A program made the translations under genes and the position numbers. From the NCBI GenBank assembly GCA_013365325.1, contig JABVXV010000547.1, positions 1 to 27,659 of the forward strand: a stretch of DNA of 27,659 bases, in the 5' to 3' direction. A model generated the notes under the pieces. It was not told where the DNA came from and made no database searches. It saw only the letters and a list, made by a program, of their open reading frames with translations. The DNA is from Dipetalonema caudispina (lineage: Eukaryota; Nematoda; Chromadorea; Rhabditida; Onchocercidae). Position 1 is the first letter of the stretch. The number at the start of each line of letters is the position of its first letter. Shown piece by piece: positions 8,649 to 20,300 of the stretch.

Positions 8649-11600
8649 CTAAAAACACATTTATTATTTCAAATAAAACTAAAATTAGTACTTGAAAAAT
8701 ATTTTCAATTTAAACGTTAAAATTTACTTCCAATCTAATTTCAGATCTAATGAATTACTTTGCACAAACATCTAATTTTCAATGCTTAATGATATTTCTA
8801 ACAATACATAATGGCATAAGCCAATTTTTTCTTTCTGATTTGCTATATTGTAATAACTAATAATTGTAGAAATTTTCCTTGAAAATATTTAAAGTGTAAA
8901 TCAATTTTTGAGATTGGAAAATTTGAAATTTTTTCTGATTTTTTTGGCTCGAAAAATTTTTCATCGAAATAAGCAATAACAAAGATACGAAGTAATATAA
9001 AGGACGCTTCATTAACGATAAAATTAGGCCTTATTTCATGTAAATATCACTTTTTCCTCTCTATTTTCAAATATCGTATAATTTATTTATATATACTAAA
9101 CTTTAGTTGACATCATCCACAATATCCTTAATTTAACAGCTGTTTCAGGATGTTGATTATGCAAAATTCAGAAATTTACAATTTTGCGCTTTTGACAATT
9201 CATATTTTTCGGTTTTCCACATAACTGACACGATGAGCGGCAATTTTCAGCCATAAAATCATCGGAATTTCCAAAGCACTGATTTTCAATTTTCCACTGC
9301 TTACACGATACATGCCGATCATTGCATTCTTGAAAGAGAAAATTCTCATTATTAATTATTATCATCCTTTATCAATTGATGTTAGATTTTTCATTATACC
9401 AGAAAAATGTAATTAAAATAAATTTGCACCAGACACTTCTCTTTACTTTTATGCTTGGAAAAAGTTTCATTTATCTTTTTTTCCCTAAAACTTGAAAATT
9501 CTCTGGAAAAAATTTAAAAAATTCTATACCATTCGAAACGTTATAGGAAGGGCGGCACTTGCCACATGTTGCGGCGCAAAATTTTGCCATGTGAAACTTA
9601 TTTGTATGACAGTCTCCTTCTTTAGCCCATTGTTCACAGCATGGTACTCGATTGAAACAATCATTAAATTGTCGGGTAGCATGTTGACGGGTAATTTCAC
9701 CGCGGAGTGTTGCTGGTAATTCGGTTTGTGGTATAAATGGCTGTAAAGAAATAATTTGTTTTGATAGCTTGTCTGCTTTTGAAATAGAAATTTATTTCGA
9801 ACAAATTTTGAATGAAAGGAAATGAATTAAGAAAATAATAACATTTCTTTTGAGCAAAAAGTGGGGGATTTTTTTTTTGAATCTAAGTCAAATGTAAACT
9901 ATTCTGATTATCGAAATAAATTTTGTTCACTCGTTATTAAATTATAAAATAAAATAATTATATTATATAAAATATAATACGATGCATAAATATAGTGTGC
10001 AAAAAAATACAAAATAATAAAAGGAAATATGAAATAAAATGAAGGTAATGCAAAATATAATAAGTGTTACGATGAAATTGTTATCATTTTTCATATTAAA
10101 TTTTTGCTTTCTTCTTACTTCTTTTTCATTGCCATTCTTTTACTTCGTAAACAAGTAAAATAGAAAAATCTTTATTTTTCTCTATTAAATGATTGAAATT
10201 AACTTCATTTTAAAATCTTACAGCTGGTGTAGTTCCCGGCATACATCGCCCTGCTATGCATACACCGTTGAAACAAGCATCGAGTCCTTCAAAACTCGTA
10301 CAAATACCACCAAGTTTGATTTTGGACACGCAATGTGGTGAAATTCGCGCATCACAAAAGAGATATGGCGATCCACAAGTTGGTATTTCGAAGCTGCAAC
10401 CTGGCCGTGGAGCAAATCGGTACATTTGTTCCGTATACAAATTTGATAAACCTGAAACTTCCCAGGAATTTAGTATATGTTCTACAGTTATTTCTATTAT
10501 TAATATTACCATTGTCACTTATATTGTCATGATTTTACATTATTTATCTCTGTTATCGATAACATTACAATCATTTTCATCATCATATATTTTACATAAC
10601 TTAAATAAAAACTTTAAGAAGAAGGAAAATGATAAATGGGGAGAGCAACATCAGAAGAGATGATTATTTTTATCAATCATATCTCCTCATTTTGGTTGAT
10701 ATATTCAATTCCTTATATTGAGAATTGTTTAATCATAGAAATTCGAAAAGATATACTTTGCTAAGTTAGCAATAAAGTAATCAAATAAATATTATCATTT
10801 AGTCTTTTCCGAAAATCATCTAATTATGACATTTGATTTAAATATTGTTGTGGTATTTCCCCAAAAGATAAGCAGAAAATGGAACTAAATCAGATGAAAA
10901 TGAAAGGAAATGAAGAAAATAGGAAAACTTGAAACAAGATACTATACATTTTATCATCTAAACAATTCTAATATATTAAATTTTTGAAATCTTACTGATT
11001 AAGTCTTGAACTAAAATAGCTTAAAAGTTAATGGAGTAATTTACTTCAATCATCCTTTCCAAATTCTTAATTTTAACGTCATCAAACGGCAAACTTTCAT
11101 TTTTTTGAAACATGCACTTGTAAAGTTGAAAAAAAATTGTCGAAGAAAAGATAAAACTATCAAACCAACCGTCACGATTGATTAAATTAAATGGTCGCAT
11201 GCTAGCGTAGCTGAAGTGCTGCGGATCGGCGCATTGCTCAATATCTTGCGAATATTGCTAAATTTTAAATGTTCAACCAAAAGAAATTAAGTAACAGAAA
11301 GAGTGTTTCCAAATTTTTTAAATTCCTCGTTTTTTCATATGACTTATTTTTTGGATTTTTTCTGTTGTACTGTATTTCTTCCTGTTTAAATTACTCCATT
11401 ATTCTGGTAATACAGCTTAGTTCCATTCCATTTCTAATTTTAAATGCTTTACCAAGTAATTGAGTATTATCATGGAATAGAATAGGCCAGCCTGATTTGT
11501 ATATTATAATATTGACCCGTATAATCATTGATAATAATGATTTGGTTGGTAAAACATACATTTTCTCGTGCCCAACGTGATTGCTGGCTTTGTCTCCATA

Positions 11601-14260
11601 ACTCCCAGATTAAATCAACAAATGCGTGAAGCCCATAAAAGACAGGATCATTAGAGGACTGTTCCGGTGGTTCCATATGTCCACCTATCCAAAGATGAAC
11701 AAATGAATGTGTATATTCAATAGCAGAAAATGCTGGTGGATATGGGCAATCTAGAATAAATAAATGAATTCAGCAAAATTGAATAGCATAATTATTTTTA
11801 TTCTTGAAGTTTCTAATTCGACTTAAAAAACGTAATAACTGAATGTTTCACAAATTTCACTTCGATGATGTAAAATTGAAAAGTAACCGTATGTGTATGG
11901 TTACATAATAACTAATGATAAATTATGATTTGATTTTTTAATTGAATTTTTTGTCGCAAATTTAATTTTTTAGTCATCCAGTTAATGATTCAAAAACCAC
12001 ATTTCACAAGTTATTATTTGTAGAACTATCTATCATTCATTATTTTATCAAATTTGTTCAACTATTGTATTTGAAAGATTATTTCACTTCAATCGGTATT
12101 GATTAAACTAGACCGATTTAAAAATTTAAAGTTTTTAGTTCAAAAAAAATTTTGAAGTTTTCGAAGTCAAAATAATTATAGTTTTTAAAATTAGGTTACA
12201 GAAATAAACATAAAAATTAAATTATTTAAATCATAAACTTTACTACCGTTCATTATAAATTACAAATGTGTTTTTAATGCAATCAAAGTATGATTCATTA
12301 GTTTGAAACTTATAGATATACCATTCAATGGTGCAGTGTAAGCCATAATTTGCTCAACTGATATTTGTGATAAAATCTCGATAATATCATATTCAGTAAA
12401 CAATTTTCCTTTTTCACCAAGTGCTCTAAAAAATCGGAATTTTTTCGATTTAAAATTAAAATTCATGTTTTAAATACGAAATCGAGAAGTATGAATCATT
12501 GAGATTTTTTTACAATTTTTTAAATCGAAAATAAAGAATGGAAGAATTCCATTGTTTGTTTCTATAGAACGAGCAAAGAATGAAATTTTAGTTATTTAAA
12601 ATAATACAAAGCGAGTTGATGTCAAGTTCAATTTCGAAGCTGTCACAAATTCATTAAAATTTGAAAAAAAAAACGAAAAATTGAAGTTAAATTTAATTAT
12701 TTGTTTAACAAAAGTTTGCTATTTATACCGAAGAATAGCTGTTCTACCATCGATAGTGCTCCAATAAGCAAATGGCCCAGTGACAACGTTGCCGAATTCA
12801 TCCGTTTCACCTATGAAATACGGACTAAAGAAAATGGAATCCCTTGCATCTGGTAAATAATTATCCATAACGGAGTCCCAATATGGTAGTGATACTTTTG
12901 GGTCAATTAGACGGAGCGCAATTTCGAATCTGAAATTCACGGTTCAAGCTTCAAACCTCTGAAAATAAATTAATTTTTTGCAGTTTGATACCATTAAAAT
13001 AAAATTTTAAACAAAATTGTACCGTTTTAAAAATTCGCGATGCCATGGCAGAAATCCGGGTCCTGAATGTGCACCACTGCCTTGACCTACCTGCAATATC
13101 AGGATTAGCTGCTAATCTGAACCCGATTACTGAAATCCGATCTGCTATCCAGTCGAAAATTGAAATTGTAAATTGCATCGAAATTAATAAAAATCATGAT
13201 TGTTGATTTGAAAGAATAATATGATCAAATTTCAAGCAATCAAAAATTTAATCATAGTTTTTATTTACACCGAAGTTTGAATTTTAAAATTTCGAATTTA
13301 AAACTTAATGACTAATTTGAAGCCGACCATTTGATGCTCGAAGCTCATGCGATCATATTCACCGTTTCGTTTAAGCGTTGTTAATGCATTGAAAAACCTC
13401 AAACGTTCATCTTCGGTAAGCATTCTGTATTCTTTACGATACGCCATGGTCAAAAGCTCACCATTTGGTAGTATACATTGATTCTGAGGCCCTATTGAAC
13501 CCTTAAAACTTTTATTTCACCATATTTTCTCATTAATTTAATTTCAGTTTAAAAAAAAACTCATGAAGTTCAGTATTTGGAATGCAAGTGAAGTTATCAT
13601 AAATTATCGTTAATTTATATATATATATATTTGGTCATTTATTTTACGGTTCAGAAAGTCTAATAAAAATTTCAAATAACTAATTGAATTGATTAACCTG
13701 AAAGAATGGACACAAGCAGCCGATCGTCATGCAGTCATACGGATGACTAGCTATTTGACCTCTTGCGTAAGGATCCAAAGGATCTGGTTGAAGAAATTGG
13801 GGTGGAATTGGTGGAACTCTCTGATTTGTTGCTGTTTCACGTCTTGAATTGCGAGCCATTTGCTGTAACTGAAATGTATTGTCTATTTAGTGTCATGATA
13901 ATCTTCTTCCTCATCAAAAAAGAAAAAAAGAATTCAAAATTTCAACAAAATTCTAGTTTTTCAAGAAATTTCAGTTTCTCACATTTTGTACTTTAAGAAA
14001 AAAAAATTCTTCAGATTAGTTTACGAAACAAAGAAATCCGAAAAATTTTAGCATCCAAGAAAAAAAGAAAAAGTTCAGTAGAAATGCTAAAGTTTTTGGA
14101 AATTAAAAAAGAAGAGGTAATAATTACTTAAATATTTTACCGTTAGGCACACATGTTTCGCTTCCGGCGTTGGCGCTTCATTGCAATTTTGCAGAAATGG
14201 CTGCTGTTGACCAAATGTCACGGTAAACAAGAATGTTAGAATGTAGTAAAATAATTTCAT
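8532..14260 (-). CDS. Tyrosinase with ShKT domains (gene A), complete, 12 exons
   Basis: A type-3 copper oxidase: such enzymes hydroxylate monophenols and/or oxidise o-diphenols to quinones, here outside the cell. Exons in coding order: 14260-14141, 13868-13698, 13501-13328, 13090-13023, 12929-12729, 12425-12322, 11750-11560, 11257-11170, 10451-10222, 9740-9530, 9328-9180 and 8648-8532. They total 1824 bases, or 607 residues plus stop, with every junction in phase. Domains: signal peptide (about 1-17), cysteine-rich N-terminus, CuA (His153, 163, 172), CuB (His294, 298, 321), eight-cysteine module (374-449), ShKT 1 (about 474-513), ShKT 2 (about 521-556) and a basic tail. The start is the second ATG of the open stretch. 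The first (14278) lies before a TTTCAG acceptor, and only the second places the hydrophobic signal sequence at the N-terminus. Gene B at 23266-27500 is its paralogue. The enzyme class is firm; substrate and tissue are unknown. Confidence 0.9.
9180..9740 (-). other. Gene A tandem ShKT domains (exons 10-11)
   Basis: Exon 10 (9530-9740) holds [18 protein letters not shown] and ends [10 protein letters not shown], an ShKT domain with an extra cysteine from the CC doublet. Exon 11 (9180-9328) holds [11 protein letters not shown]...NQC...[13 protein letters not shown], a six-cysteine ShKT domain. ShKT modules are disulfide-knotted and common in secreted nematode enzymes, where they are thought to mediate binding. 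Exon 10 ends at donor AATG|GTATAG, not at the nearer GTTTCG, because only this keeps phase with exon 11. Confidence 0.85.
10222..11257 (-). other. Gene A eight-cysteine module (exons 8-9)
   Basis: Exon 8 (11170-11257) encodes the end of the tyrosinase domain, with [15 protein letters not shown]. Exon 9 (10222-10451) begins [18 protein letters not shown] and holds eight cysteines in the order C-x6-C-x6-C-x7-C-x9-C-x9-C-x4-C-x4-C. It is the best conserved stretch with gene B, about 60 of 76 residues identical. I do not recognise a named family with certainty; an EB-like disulfide module is possible. Confidence 0.8.
11560..12425 (-). other. Gene A CuB site (exons 6-7)
   Basis: Exon 6 (12322-12425) encodes a linker that is poorly conserved with gene B ([19 protein letters not shown]). 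Exon 7 (11560-11750) carries [15 protein letters not shown] and then [18 protein letters not shown]. These give CuB histidines 294, 298 and 321, and the second block fits the D-P-x-F-x3-H-x3-D pattern. The residue after the first CuB histidine is Ser295. The donor of exon 7 is a strong GTATGT. Confidence 0.9.
12729..13090 (-). other. Gene A CuA site (exons 4-5)
   Basis: Exon 4 (13023-13090) encodes [19 protein letters not shown] and supplies the second and third CuA histidines. Across the junction to exon 5 (12729-12929) the sequence fits the PROSITE-type tyrosinase CuA pattern H-x4-F-L-P-W-H-R-x2-L-x3-E exactly. Exon 5 goes on with [19 protein letters not shown], the usual helix and PYWD block. 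No cysteine lies two residues before the second histidine, so the Cys-His thioether of fungal, plant and molluscan enzymes is not expected. Confidence 0.9.
13328..14260 (-). other. Gene A exons 1-3: signal peptide and cysteine-rich N-terminus
   Basis: Exon 1 (14141-14260) encodes [17 protein letters not shown], a clear signal peptide, then a short C-x11-C segment. Exon 2 (13698-13868) is proline/glutamine/arginine-rich and ends in [14 protein letters not shown] with three cysteines. Exon 3 (13328-13501) begins GSIGPQNQC, contains [17 protein letters not shown], and ends [11 protein letters not shown], carrying the first CuA histidine. The cysteine cluster probably forms a disulfide-bonded cap before the copper domain (inference). 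The exon 3 acceptor is TTTTAAG, less usual than CAG but matched in phase by gene B. Confidence 0.85.
13615..13631. repeat. (TA)n dinucleotide run
   Basis: A short TATATATA run within intron 2 of gene A (13502-13697). It holds nothing else of note. Confidence 0.8.
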
Positions 14261-14272
14261 TTGCTCTGAAAT
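14261..14272 (-). promoter_or_regulatory. Probable trans-splice (spliced leader) acceptor of gene A
   Basis: On the minus strand TCCATTTCAG ends at 14266, five bases before the ATG at 14260. No upstream exon is needed, and short leaders of this kind are usual for spliced-leader addition in nematodes. A cis-splice from an upstream non-coding exon is the alternative. Confidence 0.5.
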
Positions 14273-14285
14273 GGACAATTTTTTA

Positions 14286-14362
14286 TGTACATGTCCTCAT
14301 GCATGTGTATGTATGTATGTACGTGTGTATGATGTATGTATGTGTGTGTGTATGTATGGATG
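14286..14362. repeat. TG/TATG-rich microsatellite upstream of gene A
   Basis: An impure array of ATGT, TGTATG and TG units begins about 25 bases upstream of the gene A start. Such tracts are length-variable. Its place in the presumed promoter or trans-splice upstream region is notable, but no regulatory role is shown. Confidence 0.8.
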
Positions 14363-17300
14363 CAGAAATTAATTATTATTAAATTTGCTCGACAAGTTAA
14401 ATTATTGTTTCATTTTCTGATTAAAGATGCAGAAGTTTGTCAAAAGTTTTGTAGTACTCTTTCATTTATTTCAAAACCTTCGTAATATTTAAAAATCTAG
14501 GAGAAGATACTGCAAAACAGATAAGCTTATTGCGCTTTTCAATCTTTCGTCAAAAAAATACACTGCAAAAATAATTTTATTTCACTGAAACCATTCCAAG
14601 CCTTTTTTGTGCATATAAAAAAAATTAACTTAAAATTGGAAATCTTCCGCTCAGAATTAAAAATGATAAATATAATAAATTTTTAAGGTGAAAAATAAAA
14701 ATATAATGCTAAGTGTTAAAATTATGGGATCATCCAATCTTTTTTGCCAACAACAATATATTGGACTTTTTTTTAAAAAAAGCGGACTTTTATTTTTATC
14801 CTGTGTTAAAACTTCTTAAAATACTCTATTAAAATATTAATTTTCGAGTTTTAAAAAATTTTCCGAACTTCACAAAAAAAAATTTGTAAAAATTTTTATA
14901 AGACAAAACGAGTCAAATTGAATGATGAAATAAAAACGGTAATTGTCTATGAGAGATATAACATTAAAGGAGGTCAACAGAAAAGTCATTCGACTAATTC
15001 AAGACGACCTTGCATGCTTTTTCGCTACAAATCGACCTATTCGTTCAATAGATTTCTAATTCAATACACATACAATAGAATTAATTTTATAAAACTTTAT
15101 CATTTTTCAGGATATTCATAGCAACTGCTATATTAATTTTCATTTACGCATTTATATCATCTTCGCTAACGTGTAGTTGAAGATAGCAATGTCGATTAAT
15201 CGCCAACATTTTGCAGATTCACTTAATCGAAAATCGAATCGAAAAACTTATTATAGGTATGAAGTAATAATTGTTTTCTATCGTAAAAAATATTCTTAAA
15301 CTTATCATTCAAAAAGTTTTGTGACTTTTATTAGCTTAATTCTTGCTGGACTTGACCTTAAAATAAGTTAAACCGAATGGTTTTTTGCTTTTTCGTTTCT
15401 AATTTTGCGAATATATCCATTCAGAAATACGAAATAATTTTTTCATGGTGACACAATGTAAATCATTTCAAGAAAACCGGATAAGATCGCATTGTACAGT
15501 AATATTATCTATCAATCAGATAAAATCGGATTTGATGTACAATTATGCTATTATCAAAAATGGATTACAATGAATATCGTAATTGTTGACAGTAAGAAAT
15601 TAAATGTTTCTTTTTTTATTTTACAATGAGAATAATTTTTATTAAATTTGACTAATTCGCAAGATGCAAGACCAAAAAAAAATAAGACAGACTGTCTTAA
15701 ACTTAAGCGAAGCGTATTCTAAATCTATATGTTATGAATATTTGTATTTTCTGTCTTTTTCATCTATTTCTCTACACTTTCCTTTCATCAAATAATGCTA
15801 AAACTTGTTACATTATAAGTCAGTTAATTGACTTTTTTGATTCTTTCAATTCTTACCAATAAAAAAAACGGGAAGCAAGAAGAGAGAAATTGTAATTCTA
15901 TTACATTACTAGTTTCAGAGAAAATAACAAAGTGTTAATTTGGAATTTGAATTTATGAAGTATTTATGCATTAATTCCTATATTATGGGTTAAAAATATC
16001 AATAAACTGATTGATTAGAAGATCGGGTGAGCATGAATTAGAAATGATTATAGTTGCATTTATTAAACAAAATATTCATTTGGTTTGTTTTTCTTTTTTT
16101 TTTAGCAAAAGCAAGTAAAAACAAAGGGATATGGAAAAATTAAGCAGAGTTGAAATTTGAAATTTCGGTACATATTGTTAAAATATCAAACGAAGCAAGC
16201 AGAAAGGATTCGAGCCTTAGTGATCGTAAAATTTTAAGCTTATTATTTTATATGACGCAAGATTTCTATGAGTTTTATGTTTGCAAAATGCATCACTGTT
16301 TACAAGCTAAATAACCTGCTATTTTGAAAAAAAAAAACTTCACATTTCTTTTTGCAAGAAAGAAAAACTTGTAAAAAGGATTAGTAGGAAGAAAAATTTT
16401 TTCATCTGTAGTATTTTATCAAAAATTAAAGTTCGTGAACAAATAAATGATATTTGAACTTACTGAAATTTAAAAAATTATGAAATATATTGAAATAAAA
16501 AATAAATTTATTTTATCGGAATCAGTAAGAGAAAATGTATCATATTTAGTGGGAGAAAAAAATTTATTTACATCATTAAATAAGGAAGTATTTTCGACTG
16601 TTGATTACTTAAGCGAATTTATTAAATTAGTTTCAGCAATGAAAAAAAAAAAGAATATAAAGAACATCAAAAGTTTCAGGTTGAAAAAAATTTGAAATTT
16701 AGTGTCGTATAATCTTTGAAGAGAACAAATACTGAATTTCCATCTACTACCACCAAGCCGGTTACTTTTATCACAACAATTTCTTAACAGGTTTTCTCGC
16801 AGAGTAAAACTTGAGAAAATGAAATAGCAGGAAGAAGAAACGAATCCTTGTTTAAGCTTTTCTATTTAGCAATCATTATTTTCTACTAACTATATGTTAG
16901 TAAGGCTTATTTCGTTGAATTTATATGTTTATACAGTACGCTTTTATTTTGTCTAACAAATTAGAAAAAGTTCGAACTTAAATTTTCAAATTTTTGATTT
17001 AATCTTTGATTGTGAAGAAGATTCTTTAATTATAAAGTTTATTCATATCTGTTTATTTATTAAAAATAATTGATAGATAAATCCAAAGATTCTCAGGCGA
17101 ACTTTTCCTAATAAATTTTACGGTTATTTTTCTGTTAAGCATCAAATTACAAATGTATAGAACGTTATTATCAGTTATAACACTTTACATGATGTAACAT
17201 TCCTTCAATTTTATGCTTTAAAGTGCATTGTTATTTAGCAAATTAAACAATTTGATTTTTTAATTAACCTTTTCAACGAGAAACGAAATTATTGAAATGA

Positions 17301-20300
17301 CATTTGTTCATTAGAATCTTCAGATCAAATATCAAATTAATCGGTAATGAAATTTTCACTATTACTATGTGATGTTGTTGAGTAAGGCATTGCTTGACTT
17401 AATATAAATGTAATTTCCGGTTTTCTGGAAGCCTTGAATAATTATTCATAAAGGAAGCAGAAATTTTTGAATGGATCCTTTTCTAAAAATCCCTCAAGTT
17501 GCTCTCATATTTTTTTATGTAGTAAATGTTTCTTTCTATGGTTAAATCCTAAGATTTCTTCTGCTTTCCGATCGTTAAATTACTGAATTTGTTTGATGCA
17601 TTCTATATAACTATTACTGACATTCTTGTTAGTATGTTGGATTCATCTGCAAGGTGATCACTTCATATTTCATTGAATTCAGAGAATATTCAACCAAAGC
17701 CTTTGTTATAATTGGTTAAGAAAAATGAAATATTTTTTCTCTAAAATTTTCTGCTATTACAGTGCATAGGAATTTGCAGCAGCAAATGAAATCTCTGGAA
17801 AAATTAATATACTAAAAATAAACTTTGAATATTTTCATTTGTTAACAGTTTTTTTTTTTTTGTTTCCATGCTTTAGTCTAACAGCAATTTATGGACTATG
17901 ATTTTGGCTTAAAAGATGCTTCTCTTGAATTTAACAGTGAGAAAGACGAAGAATATAACGAAAAGAAAAAGTGATGTTTATTGAAAAATTGCACCTGTAA
18001 TTACAACGATTAAAGTATCACGTATTCATTAAGCATGAATAAATATATTTTAGTAGTGATGAACAACAAACATAAGATTCAGTCTTGGGTTCAAAGTATG
18101 AAATATTTTTTTCTAAAGTAACTGATATAATACTATACTAAATAATACTATGCTAACAATTACCCAAAGTCTTCAATGTTACTATGTCTTAACCGGATAT
18201 AAGAGTAATGGGGCGCGGAATTAGGAGTTGAAGAAATCAAAAACGCTACGAGCATATTGGTTAAACATTGTGATTGCTAGTCGAAAACCAGTTTAAAACT
18301 AATAATTAATAGTTTGAAAAAGTGTAAGAAAGTTTACTACACGTTGTTTTACATGATGTCTGCAAGGTAACGTTTCTATTTGTTAATGAATAAATGATAG
18401 ATTATTTGTGCGAAAGGTATGAGTGGTAAAGTAATGAAATTGTGAAGGATAAAATGAATTTTCGTGTAATGAATAAAGAAAAAAGAAATACATTCTTGAA
18501 AGGAATCTAAGTATGAAGTGGTTAGATCTAAGTAAGTAAATATTGGAAGTGTGAAGAGAATTCTAATCCTAAGCTATTGTTAATTATTCACAACGATTAA
18601 GATAACAACATCGGATATTGATAACAATTCGTAATGTTCTTACTAGTAATGAATAAAGATGATTTTGATAGTAAATCCTAAAAGTTCATGAAGTTTGAAA
18701 GTTGACAAATTTAGAAGTGATGGAGGTGAAAAATATAATAATAAATTATTGCAAACATTGAATATTTGATACTAAAAATTAAATAAGATGTCTGAAATAA
18801 ATGAACTGTTGATCATATAAAATGCTGCATTTCGTATTAATGGTAAAACATAAGTGAAACACAATTGAGCAGAGAAACTACATCCAGTTATTTTTTAAGA
18901 TGATCTAATTAAGTGGCCGAAAAACGTGATAATTAAACAAATGGTAGTGTTGCATGATTAAATTTCAGTTTGAATGAGTGCAGAATTAATTCAAATTAAG
19001 AAATAAATAAACAGATTTCGGAGTGTACGATATTTGAAATGAAAAATCTATGAGGAGAAAATTTTTCCAAGCACTATTTCTGATTTTGTTTAAAATCTCG
19101 CTATATGAAAACTAAATTTTATTAAAAAATATAAATCGCTATACTAATGCTTTCATTACCGAGAAATATCTAAATTTACCGGAGGAGAAGAAAAAATGGC
19201 AAAATTTCGAGTAATCATATATCAGTAGTGTAGGGTACGCTAAAATTATGATGTGTTACAACAAAACTATGATATCCTGGTGGAATCATAAGAAGTTGAA
19301 TAAATGACAAGTTTCTTGAGAACAATAAATTTAAAGTTTAAAATTCCTTTGTTTTTATTTTTAGCGGTGTTGACCAGTCCTTTACGGGAGATAAAAAGTA
19401 TCAATAGAACAATGGGATTGATCTGATTGGTGTAAAATTTCAAATACCGTATAAAATATATTTTTCTTCCTATGTAATACTGTAAAGTTCAAACTAGCAT
19501 TGGTCATATTGTTTTGATGATATTTTAGTTTTTTTGAAAAGCTAGGAGTTAATTAATTCCATAAGATATCAAATTAATCGATGGAAATTCCCAGAGAAAT
19601 TTTTGTAATTAGTAGGTAATTATACGAACTTTAGCTATGCTACTTTTTAATATTAATATATAGTTTCACTACTAAATAGTTCATTTTTTTCAGAGGTTTT
19701 TAAATGGTCAAAATTAACCGACAATTATTTAAAACGTAATGTGACAAAATCATTAATAAATCATTGAAAATATCATTCGGCTTTTTCACTTTGCAACAGT
19801 CAATCAATGATAAATAATGTTATTTTTAAGTACTATTAGATTTTAGAAATTTAGAAAAAAAATGTATTTACTTACAGAATATCAGCGTAACAATTTTAGA
19901 TGAAATTTGAATCTTAACAGGTAAAAGGTTTGCAAAAAAAGAAAAAAAAACGAAAAAAGTATTGGCAAAAGTCTGAAAACTGAAGAAGTTTCCGGAAGCA
20001 AAGAAGGGATGTCAATGACGAACAAATGTTTCTTTTATACAATTTTTCCAGAATTAAACTTTCAACCCCGCCTCTGAACATTTTTGAAATCCAACCCCGT
20101 TTGATGACTTACCTTGTTTTTTAGAAATTAAATAGTTGTTATGTTTATTTTAAAAAATGAAAGAAAAAATTTTTTTTTGGGAGAAAAGAAAATCGTTCAA
20201 CTGCAAGTGCTATCGCAATTCCTCCTTCTTTTTTTCCGCTCCCATTTCTTCCTTCTCCAAAAAAAATAAAATGTTTTTTCTCATCAACTTCAGCTAACAA

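Noticed and set aside
9168..9179. Four-codon extension of gene A exon 11 to a stop
   Set aside because: Considered as the true C-terminus, but the donor aligned with gene B and the in-phase downstream exon favour splicing; kept only as a possible intron-retention form.
10256..10663. Plus-strand open frame of 135 codons
   Set aside because: It is antisense to gene A exon 9, which is clearly coding on the minus strand; a shadow frame.
14949..15059. 37-codon ORF with balanced composition (MRDITLKEVNRK...)
   Set aside because: Too short, overlapped by another frame, and no upstream or downstream exon joins it convincingly.
15189..15950. Possible two-exon gene, 15189-15256 joined to 15919 onward
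   Set aside because: The phases fit and give 35 residues, but one donor and one acceptor in AT-rich DNA are weak evidence and the product matches nothing I know.
16480..16695. 71-codon plus-strand open frame
   Set aside because: Lys/Asn/Ile-rich, low-complexity end, no splice context or family match; expected by chance at this base composition.
20040..20115. GC-richer patch with CAACCCCG twice and a minus-strand GTAAGT
   Set aside because: Considered as an snRNA or a splice donor, but there is no flanking coding exon and no match to the U1 or spliced-leader forms I know.
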